Below, piece by piece: positions 1 through 8,280 of a stretch of DNA of 64,000 nt. Location of the stretch: positions 3,968,001 to 4,032,000 of the forward strand of contig NZ_CP160402.1 of the NCBI RefSeq assembly GCF_040730185.1, given 5' to 3'. The translations under genes and the position numbers were made by a program. Position 1 is the first letter of the stretch. Every line of letters begins with the position of its first letter. This stretch comes from Streptomyces sp. Je 1-332 (lineage in GTDB: Bacteria > Actinomycetota > Actinomycetes > Streptomycetales > Streptomycetaceae). The notes beneath the pieces were generated by a model. The model was given only the letters and a program-made list of their open reading frames with translations, had not been told where the DNA came from and made no database searches.

Positions 1-1106
1 GAGAGATCAGTGCTCTGATACGAGAGCGGCAGTCGGGACCCCGGGCCGTCGGCGGCCCCACCACCGCACCCCTCGTCGAGCCGGGCGAGCAGCAGGAGAT
101 CCTCCACGAGCCCGGTCATCCGCTGGGCCTCGGACTCGATCCGGCCGAGCGCGTGGCGCGTGTCGGGGCCGGTCGACTCCCGCCCCCTGCGGGTGAGTTC
201 GGCGTATCCGCGGATCGACGCCAGTGGCGTACGCAGCTCATGGCTGGCGTCCGCGACGAACTGACGTACCCGCGTCTCGCTCTCCTGGCGCGCGTGCAGC
301 GCGGAGTGCACATGGTCGAGCATGCGGTTGAGCGCGGCGCCCACCTGCCCGACCTCGGTGTTCGACCCGGCGTCCGGAACGCGTTCGTAGAGCGTCACTT
401 CGCCGCTGTGCAGAGGGAGTTCGGAGACCCGGGTCGCGGTCGCCGCGACCCGGCGCAGCGGGCGAAGCGCGACACCGACCATGGCGGCACCGGCGAGCGA
501 GGCGGCGACCAGGCCCGCGGCGGTGACGCTGACCTCGACGATGATCAGCGTGTTGAGGGTGTTCTGCACCTTGGCGGTGGGGATGCCGACGAGGAAGTCG
601 CCGTGCGGACCGGTCGTGTACTCGACGCGGTACGCGCCAAGGCCCGGGATGTCGACGTTGTGGGCGTGCCCGTCACGCGGGACCGAGCCGAGCGCGGCGG
701 ACTGCCCCGCGTCGAGCTGCTCGGTCCGCGGCGCCACGTCGCCGCTGTCGCTGTCCTTGCTGACCAGTGCCTGGCCCACGGAACCGTCGTCCTCGACGAC
801 GGCGCCTATGGTGCCGATCTCCTGCGGTCCCTTGGAAACGAAGCGCAGCGGATCATCCGAGCCCTCGGACAAGCCACGAGGAACACCCTCGCCCCCACCC
901 TCACCCTCTCCCTCACCGGGCTTGAGCATCGGCCCCGACGCGCGCATGGCCACGGCGCCGAGCGAGCCGTCCAGCTGTTCGTACAGATGGGAACGCAGCG
1001 CGATGGTCGTCACCGTGCCGATCACCGCGCAGACGACGGCGATCAGCGCCACCGCGGAGACGACGAGCCGCGCCCGCAGCGACCGCGGCTGCGACCGCCG
1101 GTTCAC
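1..1106 (-). CDS. Sensor histidine kinase of a two-component system (C-terminal part beyond the window)
   Basis: The frame is open to the window edge, so about 368 N-terminal residues are visible and the ATP-binding domain is missing. A basic start precedes a first membrane helix (residues 11-30). An extracellular segment with a Gly-Glu repeat follows, then a second helix (about 186-212), a HAMP linker, and a dimerisation domain with the phospho-acceptor motif SHELRTPL (His about 289). The GTG start at 1106 is the first possible one after an in-frame stop. It lies 27 bp after the response-regulator stop, so the two genes form one operon. The short gap carries a 9-bp direct repeat (TCACCGCTT). 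The kinase should autophosphorylate and pass phosphate to the upstream-encoded regulator. Its signal is unknown. Confidence 0.9.
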   Translation of the reverse strand, partial: MNRRSQPRSLRARLVVSAVALIAVVCAVIGTVTTIALRSHLYEQLDGSLGAVAMRASGPMLKPGEGEGEGGGEGVPRGLSEGSDDPLRFVSKGPQEIGTIGAVVEDDGSVGQALVSKDSDSGDVAPRTEQLDAGQSAALGSVPRDGHAHNVDIPGLGAYRVEYTTGPHGDFLVGIPTAKVQNTLNTLIIVEVSVTAAGLVAASLAGAAMVGVALRPLRRVAATATRVSELPLHSGEVTLYERVPDAGSNTEVGQVGAALNRMLDHVHSALHARQESETRVRQFVADASHELRTPLASIRGYAELTRRGRESTGPDTRHALGRIESEAQRMTGLVEDLLLLARLDEGCGGGAADGPGSRLPLSYQSTDL

Positions 1107-1133
1107 AGCTTCACCGCTTCACCGCTTCACCAC

Positions 1134-1895
1134 TCATGAGGCGGCGGCCACCTCGACCGCCGGGGCGGCCTTGATCAGATACCCGGCGCCGCGGCGGGTG
1201 TGGATCATCGGCTCACGCCCGGCGTCGATCTTCCTTCGCAGATACGAGATGTAGAGCTCGACGACGTTGGCCTGGCCCCCGAAGTCGTAGTTCCACACGC
1301 GGTCGAGGATCTGCGCCTTGCTGAGCACGCGCCGCGGATTGCGCATCAGAAAGCGCAGCAGCTCGAACTCGGTGGCGGTGAGGTGGATGGAGTCCCCGCC
1401 CCGCGTCACCTCGTGGCTGTCCTCGTCGAGGGTCAGGTCCCCCACGGCGAGAACCGACTCACTGCGCCGGTCGGCGGCCCCCGCCCGACGGATGAGCCCG
1501 CGAAGCCGCGCCACGACTTCCTCCAGGCTGAAGGGCTTGGTGACGTAGTCGTCGCCCCCGGCGGTGAGCCCGGCGATCCGGTCCTCGACGGCGTCCTTGG
1601 CCGTCAGGAACAGCACCGGCACGTCGGGCAGCTCACGCCGCAGCCGCCCGAGGACGGCGAGGCCGTCCATGTCGGGCAGCATCATGTCGAGCACGACGGC
1701 ATCGGGCCGGAAGGAACGGGCGGCACGCACCGCGCCGGCACCGTCCCCGGCGCTGCGGATCTGCCAGCCCTCGTAGCGCAGGGCCATGGAGAGCAGCTCG
1801 GTCAACGACACCTCGTCATCGACAACAAGCACGCGAACGGGACTCCCGTCCGCCCTGAGCAGTTCGGTACGCCCCTGGGGCGAGGTCGTAGTCAT
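1134..1895 (-). CDS. OmpR/PhoB-family response regulator
   Basis: This 253-residue protein has a complete receiver domain (residues 20-135). Its acidic pocket is VVDDE (Asp26, Asp27), the phosphorylation site is Asp70 in VLDMMLPDMDG, the switch Thr is 98 in LTAKD, and the conserved Lys is 120 in TKPF. A winged-helix DNA-binding domain (about 150-245) ends in the usual hairpin. It is the first gene of an operon with the sensor kinase. Phosphorylation by that kinase should control DNA binding. The target genes cannot be told from sequence. The promoter region is unusually G-rich (see 1961-2004). Confidence 0.95.
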   Translation of the reverse strand: MTTTSPQGRTELLRADGSPVRVLVVDDEVSLTELLSMALRYEGWQIRSAGDGAGAVRAARSFRPDAVVLDMMLPDMDGLAVLGRLRRELPDVPVLFLTAKDAVEDRIAGLTAGGDDYVTKPFSLEEVVARLRGLIRRAGAADRRSESVLAVGDLTLDEDSHEVTRGGDSIHLTATEFELLRFLMRNPRRVLSKAQILDRVWNYDFGGQANVVELYISYLRRKIDAGREPMIHTRRGAGYLIKAAPAVEVAAAS

Positions 1896-1960
1896 GCCAC
1901 AGAGCCTGCGGGGCGGCCCTGAGAGGGGTCTTGCGGGAACCTGTGAATTCCCTGAGAAAC

Positions 1961-2004
1961 GGGGGTGGGGTGCCGGGGCTCTTGGGGGGCTCCTGGGGGG
2001 TGGG
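1961..2004 (+). other. G-rich tract, possible G-quadruplex, upstream of the response regulator
   Basis: Six runs of three or more G on the + strand are separated by loops of 1-5 bases. The tract lies in the 198-bp gap between the response regulator (start 1895) and the GntR-type gene (stop 2094), that is, in the likely promoter/leader of the two-component operon on the opposite strand. The tract is seen directly; a regulatory role is inference. Confidence 0.4.
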
Positions 2005-2093
2005 TTGCTCCGCTGGGGTCGGGTGCTCCGCCTGGGCTGGGCTGCTGCCGGGCCTGGGATGTCGCCGCGGTTTTTAGCCGCCCGGGCCTTGAG

Positions 2094-2582
2094 CTACTGG
2101 CTAGGCTCCTCGGTCCGCTCGGCGACGAACGAGCCGAGGCCGACCTCGGCACGCACGAGCCCCTCGTTCTTGAGGTGGGCAAGCACCTTCTGAGCCGTGG
2201 ATGTCGCGATCTCGAACTCGGCGGACAGTTCCAGTGTGGACGGCACTCGCGCCCCCACGGGATAGCTGCCGTCGGCGATACGCGCGGTGATGGTTGCGGC
2301 GACCTGGCGCCAGACAGGCTGGGTGTCCTCGCCCTCAGCGAGTCCCTCTGACCGGGAAGCAGGGGAGACGAAAGAGCCGAGACCCGGCTCGGTGTAGGTC
2401 AGCCCTTTTGCGCGTAGGCCCGTGAGCGCTTTGTGCGCGGTCGCATGGGCGATGCCGAACTCGGCAATGAGTTGCACGACGGACGGCACACGGCTGCGCG
2501 GGGGATACGTGCCGTCCGCAATCCGGTTTTGGATCACCTCGGCCACTTGGCGCCAGCGAGCCTTGTCTGGGGCGAATTCCAT
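2094..2582 (-). CDS. Regulator with two tandem GntR-type winged helix-turn-helix domains
   Basis: This 162-residue protein is almost entirely two homologous halves. Residues 8-75 and 87-152 each read as a GntR DNA-binding domain (VWRQVAATITARIADGSYP in the second copy, and a wing ending GLGSFV in both). There is no room for an effector domain. I chose the ATG at 2582 because the longer frame runs antisense through the next gene. It is divergent from two small coupled genes starting at 2751, which it may control. A single polypeptide with two DNA-binding domains could bind a tandem or long operator. The operator is not identified. Confidence 0.8.
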   Translation of the reverse strand: MEFAPDKARWRQVAEVIQNRIADGTYPPRSRVPSVVQLIAEFGIAHATAHKALTGLRAKGLTYTEPGLGSFVSPASRSEGLAEGEDTQPVWRQVAATITARIADGSYPVGARVPSTLELSAEFEIATSTAQKVLAHLKNEGLVRAEVGLGSFVAERTEEPSQ

Positions 2583-2687
2583 CACCACGCCATGATGGGC
2601 ATGCCATGCACTCCAGTGCGATTCATGGGATTGCTCAGTTAGCCCTAGCATGCTCGGTGAACCTTCGATACCGTGACGAAAGCAAAG

Positions 2688-2717
2688 ACCCCCGCGACGG
2701 GCGCAACCGTCCGGGGG
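2688..2717 (+). terminator. GC-rich hairpin in the leader of the small-gene pair
   Basis: Left arm 2689-2700 and right arm 2707-2717 pair with one bulge and a 6-base loop. No T-run follows. It lies between the divergent GntR-type gene and the ATG at 2751 (RBS AAGGAG at 2737-2742). It could be an attenuator, an operator, or a terminator of upstream read-through. Confidence 0.4.
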
Positions 2718-2750
2718 CGTGGCCATCAGCCATAGCAAGGAGCTGACGAC

Positions 2751-3044
2751 ATGCCCGACCTTATCCGCCGCCTCACCGCTTGGGTGAGACTCCTCCTGAT
2801 CCCCCGCCCAGTACCCACGGCAACCACCCCCGTACCGCCAGCGCAACCGAACCCCGAACCGGCAGCCCCCCGCAGCCGCTACGGCCTCGACGCCCTGCTC
2901 CGCCTGGCCGGTGAGGCGACCCGCCTCGTACGCCCCTACCTCACCGCCCACGAACAGCACAGCCGCCTCCGCGAACTGGTCCTGGCCACCTTCGGGTTGG
3001 ACACCCCGGGCCCGTACTGGATCCACGGCGTGGAGGTCGCCTGA
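2751..3044 (+). CDS. Small protein of unknown function, coupled to the next gene
   Basis: This is a 97-residue protein with an excellent RBS (AAGGAG, 8 bases before ATG). A hydrophobic-basic N-terminus (residues 5-17) is followed by a Pro-rich linker (about 19-40) and a helical C-terminal half ending WIHGVEVA. I recognise no domain. The stop codon overlaps the next start (TGATG), so the two are translated together. Its position divergent from the double-GntR regulator suggests a small regulated unit. Membrane association of the N-terminus is possible but the segment is short. Confidence 0.7.
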   Translation: MPDLIRRLTAWVRLLLIPRPVPTATTPVPPAQPNPEPAAPRSRYGLDALLRLAGEATRLVRPYLTAHEQHSRLRELVLATFGLDTPGPYWIHGVEVA

Positions 3045-3328
3045 TGACTGCCGACGACGACCTCTTCAGCCCCGCCCGCCTGCTTCCCTGGCCGGGCCCC
3101 GAGGGCAAGCCCTGCTACCTGATCGGCGACGCCACGGGCCCCGTGTCCCGGGTGGCCGACGCCATGGAGTCCGTCCAGCTCGGCATGGGCGGCGAGCTGC
3201 TCACGTACGCGCGCGGCATGCTCGCCGACGCTCCCGAGGGCGAACTCCGTTACCTGGCCGAGCGGTTGGCCGAAGCGCTGCAGGACGCGCTGCGGGTGGC
3301 GGAGAGCAGAGGGCTCAGGCTGCGCTGA
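3044..3328 (+). CDS. Small acidic protein of unknown function
   Basis: This 94-residue protein starts within the stop of the previous gene (TGATG). It is acidic at the N-terminus, with a Trp-Pro-rich segment (residues 15-18) and then amphipathic helices in the second half. There is no signal peptide or membrane segment, and I do not recognise the family. Tight coupling suggests it works with the 97-residue partner. Confidence 0.7.
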   Translation: MTADDDLFSPARLLPWPGPEGKPCYLIGDATGPVSRVADAMESVQLGMGGELLTYARGMLADAPEGELRYLAERLAEALQDALRVAESRGLRLR

Positions 3329-3443
3329 GCAGCTCCGATGCAGGAAAGTCCCACGAACGCACGCGAAAAGCGGCGGACGAGTGGGATTTTCTTGCAGTCG
3401 ACTTGACCGGCCGCCCGAGCGCCCCGCGTGAGAGCATCCGTTC

Positions 3444-3731
3444 ATGAGCAGCGACCTGGAAGTGAGTGCTCTGGCGATCAACGTCACGATCCCTGAGGCG
3501 CTCCGCTGGACGGACACTCGTCGTGACGTCGAGTTCCAACTGACCACAGTCACCATCCGACTTCTCCCGGACGGCCACCTGGCAGCGAAGGCGTACGGCC
3601 GACCAGTAGCCGGTGGTCGGGGCGGTTACGTGTCGTTCCCCGTACCCGACGAACCAGAACTGGCAGCTCTGATCGCCGAGGCGGCCGGCCGCGCCGGAAC
3701 CCTGTGGTCCGCCCACCGCGGCCTCGGCTGA
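3444..3731 (+). CDS. Small protein of unknown function
   Basis: A 95-residue protein, beta-rich in the middle, with a hydrophobic-charged alternation (VEFQLTTVTIRLLPDG) and a helical end. A distinct upstream gap of 115 bp separates it from the coupled pair, so it probably has its own promoter. Codon use is typical of the neighbours. I recognise no domain, signal or membrane segment. Confidence 0.6.
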   Translation: MSSDLEVSALAINVTIPEALRWTDTRRDVEFQLTTVTIRLLPDGHLAAKAYGRPVAGGRGGYVSFPVPDEPELAALIAEAAGRAGTLWSAHRGLG

Positions 3732-3884
3732 GGCGAGTTCGGACACGGAGCGCGAGTTCGTCGGTCCGTGGCGGCCGATGGGCGAGACGTCCGTAACTCG
3801 GGCGGCACCGGCGGCTGTTCGAGGGTGTGAGCCGTCGATCCAGGCCGGCGAGCGGTGGCGGAGGATTCCGCAGGAGTCGGGCGC

Positions 3885-4757
3885 TCAGAACAGACCCCCC
3901 TGGGCCACAGGAACCTCCCGTACGGGAACAGTCGTACGCCCCTCCCCCTTCACCCCCTCCCCCTTCGCCCCCTCAAGCCGCCACCCCCGCAGCAGCCTGC
4001 TGTCCAGCACGATGAGGCGGCCGGTGTCGGCCAGGCAGATGTCCGGACCGGCCACCGCCAACAGATCCCCCCGCACCACCCCGCCGTCCACCAGCTCGGT
4101 GACCGCGAAGGCGCCGTTGCCCGCGAGGCGTTCGAGGCCGAACGTCTCCCCGTGGTCCACGACCCCGAGGGACAGCCGCTCCAGCGATTCGGGCCAGCCT
4201 TCGAGCCCGAGGGCGAAGCCGTGCGTCCGCTCCAACTCACGCCGCCGCTCCTCCGCCTCCGGCAGCGCCGCCCTGACGGCCCGCTTCCTCGCGTACGAGA
4301 TCCGGTCAGGCACCCCGAGCGCGACCCGCAACAGCTCCTCGGCCCGCCGCGCGGCCATCAAGGGGCCCCGCCCCAGCCAGACGTAGGCCACGGCCCCTTG
4401 TTCGAGGAGGCGGGCGGGGCCTCGTTCCTCGCGGGTGAGGCCCACCTTCACAAGGCCCGGCCCGAACCACGCGAGGTAGACGCGGTAGGTCCGGGGATCG
4501 TCGGCGATGGTGTCGGCGGCCACCGAGTGCGCACGGTCCAGCCGCGCGCACTCGGCGCACCGGGCCTGCGTCCCCCGCCCCGGCACGGCAGCGGCCACCG
4601 GACAGGGATTGCCCCGCGCCCCCACGCACTCCCGCCGCCCGACGGCCCGGAAACCCAGCCGCCGCCCCACGACCAGCGGGCTGACGTCCCCCCGCTCCCA
4701 CACGAGGGCGGGCCGCTCCGCATCCGCCCAGCTCAACCCCGCGATACGCCACTCCAT
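3885..4757 (-). CDS. DUF2797-family protein with a zinc-binding Cys set and GIY-YIG-like segment
   Basis: This 290-residue protein starts at MEWRIAGLSW; the longer frame extends into repetitive non-coding DNA. A Cys set of the form C-x6-C and C-x2-C (about residues 60-87) looks like a zinc site. Next comes YRVYLAWFGPGLVKVGLT, then a conserved Arg and Glu. Spacing and residues resemble the core of GIY-YIG nucleases of the T5orf172 type. The C-terminal third is beta-rich. The overall layout is that of DUF2797 proteins, whose function is not established. The nuclease resemblance is my inference. Confidence 0.75.
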   Translation of the reverse strand: MEWRIAGLSWADAERPALVWERGDVSPLVVGRRLGFRAVGRRECVGARGNPCPVAAAVPGRGTQARCAECARLDRAHSVAADTIADDPRTYRVYLAWFGPGLVKVGLTREERGPARLLEQGAVAYVWLGRGPLMAARRAEELLRVALGVPDRISYARKRAVRAALPEAEERRRELERTHGFALGLEGWPESLERLSLGVVDHGETFGLERLAGNGAFAVTELVDGGVVRGDLLAVAGPDICLADTGRLIVLDSRLLRGWRLEGAKGEGVKGEGRTTVPVREVPVAQGGLF

Positions 4758-4786
4758 GGCCCCAGTCTCGCGTAACCCGGCCCCCC

Positions 4787-4871
4787 GGCCGACCGGCATC
4801 GTCACGACTCCACGGCCTCCGGGCCGACCGGCATCGTCACGACCCCACGACCTCCGGGCCGACCGGCACCG
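4787..4871. repeat. 35-bp tandem repeat, about 2.4 copies
   Basis: Units are at 4787-4821, 4822-4856 and a partial third from 4857. The first two differ at two positions. They lie immediately upstream of the DUF2797 gene (start 4757), within a 353-bp gap that otherwise shows no gene. Repeated promoter elements or a simple expansion are both possible. Confidence 0.8.
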
Positions 4872-5110
4872 CAGAGCCGCCAAAGCTCCCCCTTGCCCTT
4901 CCCAGCCCGGCCCCCTCCTCTGCGCCTCTGGTGCCGAGCGCGTGCCTGCCGCGCCCCGCCAAGTGACGCTTCCGGGAGCCCTGTTCGCGTGGCCAGCGCC
5001 CCGGCCCACGGGAGGCGTATCCGGCGGAGACCCCCGGGGCAACGCCCCCACGGGAACGCCCCCGCGGCAACGCCCACCCCGGAAGCAGCCTGCGAGCTAG
5101 GATCCAAAGC

Positions 5111-6055
5111 ATGGCTCTGACCATGAACGACGTCGAGCGGTTCGAGGCCGCCAGGCCGCGCCTGGAGGCCATCGCCTACCGCCTCCTCGGCTCCGCGAGC
5201 GACTCCGAGGACGCCGTCCAGGACACCTTCCTGCGCTGGCAGGCCGCCGACGTCGAGCGCATCGAGGTCCCCGAGGCCTGGCTGACGAAGGTCCTCACCA
5301 ACCTCTGCCTCAACCAGCTCACTTCGGCCCGCGCCCGCCGCGAGACCTACGTGGGCCAGTGGCTGCCCGAGCCCCTGCTCGCCGGGGACCCGATGCTCGG
5401 CCCCGCCGACACCGCCGAGCAGCGCGAATCCGTCTCGTACGCCGTGCTCACCCTCATGGAGCGCCTCTCGCCCAACGAACGAGTGGTGTACGTGCTGCGG
5501 GAGGCCTTCGGTCACTCCCACCGGGAAATCGCCGAGATGCTCGACATCACCGAGGCGTCGGGCCAGCAGATCTTCCACCGCGCCAAGAAGCACGTCGCGG
5601 ACGGCAAGGCCCGCACGGAGATCGACGAGGCCACGGCCCAGCGGATCGTCGAGGAGTTCCTCGCGGCCGCCACCAGCGGCAGGACCGAGCCGCTCGTGCG
5701 GCTGCTCACGCAGGACGCCATCTCCATCGGCGACGGCGGCGGCAAGGTCCCCGCGCGCGCCAAGGCGTTCGAGGGCGCTGTCGCGGTCGCGACGTTCATG
5801 CGGGGCCTGTTCAGGCCCAGCGAGGCCAAGCGCGCGTACGTCGGCGGCTCCCCGGACGTCTGGGCCACGACCGCGAACGGCGGCCCCGCCGTGGTGGTGG
5901 CCGTCGAGGGCCGGGTCGTCGGCGTCATGTGCCTGGAGATCACCACCGACGGCATCGTCGCGTTCCGCAATCAGGTCAACCCCGACAAGCTCGAACGCGC
6001 GACCCAGCAGTGGGCGGCGACGGACCACGGGGACCCCCTGCTCAAAGCCTTCTGA
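5111..6055 (+). CDS. sigJ: ECF41-family RNA polymerase sigma factor (SigJ type) with C-terminal SnoaL-like domain
   Basis: This 314-residue protein has sigma region 2 (about 10-80), region 4 (about 115-170, helix-turn-helix REIAEMLDITEASGQQIFHR), and a C-terminal SnoaL-like extension. It carries the three ECF41 hallmarks: WLPEP in the linker, DGGGK, and NPDKL near the end. In ECF41 factors the extension contacts the core sigma and tunes activity in place of a separate anti-sigma factor. These factors usually sit beside one oxidoreductase, epimerase or carboxymuconolactone decarboxylase gene that they transcribe. Here a flavin oxidoreductase starts 121 bp downstream and fits that pattern. Confidence 0.93.
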   Translation: MALTMNDVERFEAARPRLEAIAYRLLGSASDSEDAVQDTFLRWQAADVERIEVPEAWLTKVLTNLCLNQLTSARARRETYVGQWLPEPLLAGDPMLGPADTAEQRESVSYAVLTLMERLSPNERVVYVLREAFGHSHREIAEMLDITEASGQQIFHRAKKHVADGKARTEIDEATAQRIVEEFLAAATSGRTEPLVRLLTQDAISIGDGGGKVPARAKAFEGAVAVATFMRGLFRPSEAKRAYVGGSPDVWATTANGGPAVVVAVEGRVVGVMCLEITTDGIVAFRNQVNPDKLERATQQWAATDHGDPLLKAF

Positions 6056-6105
6056 CACCCCTCCGCACGCCCTTCAAGGGTGTGAGCTGCTTCACACCAC
6101 GCACC

Positions 6106-6132
6106 TGTCAGGAATCGCCGGGCTGTCCGGTT
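6106..6132 (+). promoter_or_regulatory. Possible ECF41-type promoter of the oxidoreductase gene
   Basis: TGTCA at 6106-6110 resembles the -35 element reported for ECF41 promoters. The -10 position (about 6127-6132) is only a weak match to CGTC. It lies 45-70 bp before the oxidoreductase start. Confidence 0.3.
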
Positions 6133-6176
6133 CAAGAGGCGAAACCCGCTGAAGAGCTGATGACAGGAGCAGGAAA

Positions 6177-7415
6177 ATGCAGCAGCACCGCATCGTCGTC
6201 ATCGGAGCCGGTTACACCGGAGCCATCGCCGCCGGGCGTCTCGCCAAGCGGCTGCGCCGCGAGGACGTCGCCATCACTCTCGTCAACCCCGAGCCCGACT
6301 TCGTCGAGCGCGTCCGGATGCACCAGCTGACGGCCGGCCAGGAGCTCACGCCCCGGCCCTTCAGCGAGATGTTCGCGGACACCGGCGTCGAACTGAAGCT
6401 CGCCAAGGTCACCAAGGTCGACGTCGACCGCAAGACCGTCTCCGTCGCCCCCGTCAGCGGTACGCAGGGCGCCGAGGAACTGGCGTACGACACCCTCGTG
6501 TACGCCCTCGGCAGCGGCTGGAACGCCCAGGGCGTCCCCGGCACCGCCGAGCACGCCCACGAGATCGCGAGCCGCCCCGGAGCGCTCCGGCTGCGCGAGC
6601 GCCTGGCCGGCCTGGGCGCCGGAGAGACCGTGGTCGTCGTCGGCGGCGGCCTCACCGGCCTGGAGGCCGCGACCGAGATCGCCGAGGCACGCCCGGACCT
6701 CGACGTCGCCATCGCCGCACGCGGCGGACTCGGCGACTGGCTCTCGCCCAAGGGCCGCGGCCACGTGCGGCAGGTCTTCGCCGCTCTCGGCATCACCGCG
6801 CACGAGCAGACGGCCGTCACCGGCGTACGGGCCGACCACGTCACCACCGCCGACGGCACCTCCATCCCGGCCGCGGTCACCCTGTGGACCACCGGCTTCG
6901 CGGTCCACCCGATCGCGGAGGCCACCGGCCTGGACGTCACCGACAGCGGCCAGATCGTGGTCGACAGGACCATGCGCTCGGTCTCGCACCCGGACGTGTA
7001 CGCGGTCGGCGACGCGGCCATGGCGATGGGCCCCGGCGACAAGCCGCTGCGGATGTCGTGCGCCACCGGCACCCCGATGGCATGGCAGGCCGCCGACGCC
7101 ATCGCGGCCCGCCTGACCGGCGGAAAGATCCCGAAGACGCCGATGCGCTACTTCAACCAGTGCATCTCCCTCGGCCGCAGGAACGGCCTGATCCAGTACG
7201 TCACCGCCGACGACCGCGCGGTCAAGGCGGCCCTGACCGGACGCTTCGCCGCCGTCTACAAGGAACTGGTCTGCAAGGGCGCGGCCTGGGGCGTCGCCCA
7301 CCCGCTGCTCGGAATGCCGGCCAGGCCCCGCCCCGTCGTACGGGAGCCGGAGAACATCGTCACCCGGCCACAGACGGCTCCGACGGACGAGACGACCGTC
7401 GAGGCCTCGGCCTGA
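6177..7415 (+). CDS. FAD/NAD(P)-dependent oxidoreductase, type II NADH dehydrogenase-like
   Basis: This 412-residue protein has an N-terminal FAD-binding Rossmann motif (GAGYTGAIAAGRLA, about 8-21). A second dinucleotide motif (VVVGGGLTGLEAATE, about 157) should bind NAD(P)H. The second FAD contact is VYAVGDAA near residue 280. The layout is that of two-dinucleotide-binding-domain flavoproteins such as NDH-2. There is no CxxC redox pair and no clear C-terminal membrane anchor, so a quinone acceptor is not certain. The ATG has RBS-like AGGAG about 8-12 bases upstream. It is probably the target of the adjacent ECF41 sigma factor. Confidence 0.88.
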   Translation: MQQHRIVVIGAGYTGAIAAGRLAKRLRREDVAITLVNPEPDFVERVRMHQLTAGQELTPRPFSEMFADTGVELKLAKVTKVDVDRKTVSVAPVSGTQGAEELAYDTLVYALGSGWNAQGVPGTAEHAHEIASRPGALRLRERLAGLGAGETVVVVGGGLTGLEAATEIAEARPDLDVAIAARGGLGDWLSPKGRGHVRQVFAALGITAHEQTAVTGVRADHVTTADGTSIPAAVTLWTTGFAVHPIAEATGLDVTDSGQIVVDRTMRSVSHPDVYAVGDAAMAMGPGDKPLRMSCATGTPMAWQAADAIAARLTGGKIPKTPMRYFNQCISLGRRNGLIQYVTADDRAVKAALTGRFAAVYKELVCKGAAWGVAHPLLGMPARPRPVVREPENIVTRPQTAPTDETTVEASA

Positions 7416-7444
7416 CCCGCCCCACCCGCCTGGCCCGCCTGGCC

Positions 7445-8225
7445 CTACTCGTCGCGCGTCGTTGCCGCACCCTCGGCAGGGCGTCGGGGAGGGGACGCGG
7501 GTCGCGGCGGCGGCAGAGGTGGTTCGGGGAGGCTGCCGGTCGCGACGACGTGGCGCGCGACGTCGGTGAGCAGGAGGCGATGGTGGCGGGCGTGACCGCG
7601 CATGGCGGTGAAGGCGTCGCCCGGAGATGTTGCGCCGGGCGGCGAGGAAGCCTTTGGCCTGCTCGATGACGATGCGGCTGTGCAGGGCGGCGCTGAGCTG
7701 TTCGTTGACGGTTTCGGTGCGTCGCAGGGAACGGGCGTGGAGCAGGCCGATCGTGGCCGCGTCGGCGAAGGCCTGGGCCATGGCGAGGTCGTCGGCCGGC
7801 AGCGGACTGTCCGTGCCGCGCAGGAGCAGCAGGCTGCCGATGGTCTCCTCGCGCAGTCGCATGGGGACGGCACTGGCGTAGGTGTAACCGGCCTCGCGGG
7901 CCAGCCTGCTGAAATCCTGCCAGGTGACCCGGGGGTGGGAGAGATCACCGGGGCTGACGGCGGCGGAGCCCTCGTAGGCGTCCAGGGCCGGGCCACCGGT
8001 CAGCGCCAGCTCGAGCACCTTGAGCAGGGCGGGGCTGGGGTCGCAGGGGGCGGGGCTGTAGAGCTGCGGGCCCGGGTAGGCGAGCAGGACCGCCGCGTCG
8101 GCCACGGCGAAGATGTCGCGGCAGCGGACGGTCAGTTGCTGGAGGAAGTCGATGACATCGAAGTCCGCGACCAGGGTGTCGGCCAGTTCTACAAAGGTCT
8201 CGGCGATCTTTCGTTCTCGGCTCAT
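7445..8225 (-). pseudogene. GAF-ANTAR regulator, reading frame broken inside the ANTAR domain
   Basis: The first 200 residues from ATG 8225 are a GAF domain, leading into the ANTAR start (VIEQAKGFLAARRNIS). The frame then reads into unrelated residues. The correct continuation (DAFTAMRGHARHH, then a conserved TDVARHVV) lies in another frame and ends at 7445. The break is at about 7621-7625, in a C/G run. A 2-base loss would restore the family spacing (S-P-x-D-A-F). ANTAR proteins bind RNA hairpins and prevent termination. It is either a sequencing error or a recently inactivated gene. A second GAF-ANTAR gene follows upstream. Confidence 0.85.
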
Positions 8226-8280
8226 GCCTCAACTCCTCGGCGCGAAGGCACCCTCCAAGGGGCGGCGCCTGACGGCAGGT

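Noticed and set aside
2583..3026. N-terminal extension of the double-GntR regulator
   Set aside because: It is antisense to the 2751-3044 gene, which has a strong RBS. The extension has no domain and unnatural composition.
6132..7444. Long minus-strand frame continuing from the GAF-ANTAR gene
   Set aside because: It is antisense to the well-supported flavin oxidoreductase and arises from a frameshift plus GC-rich codon bias.
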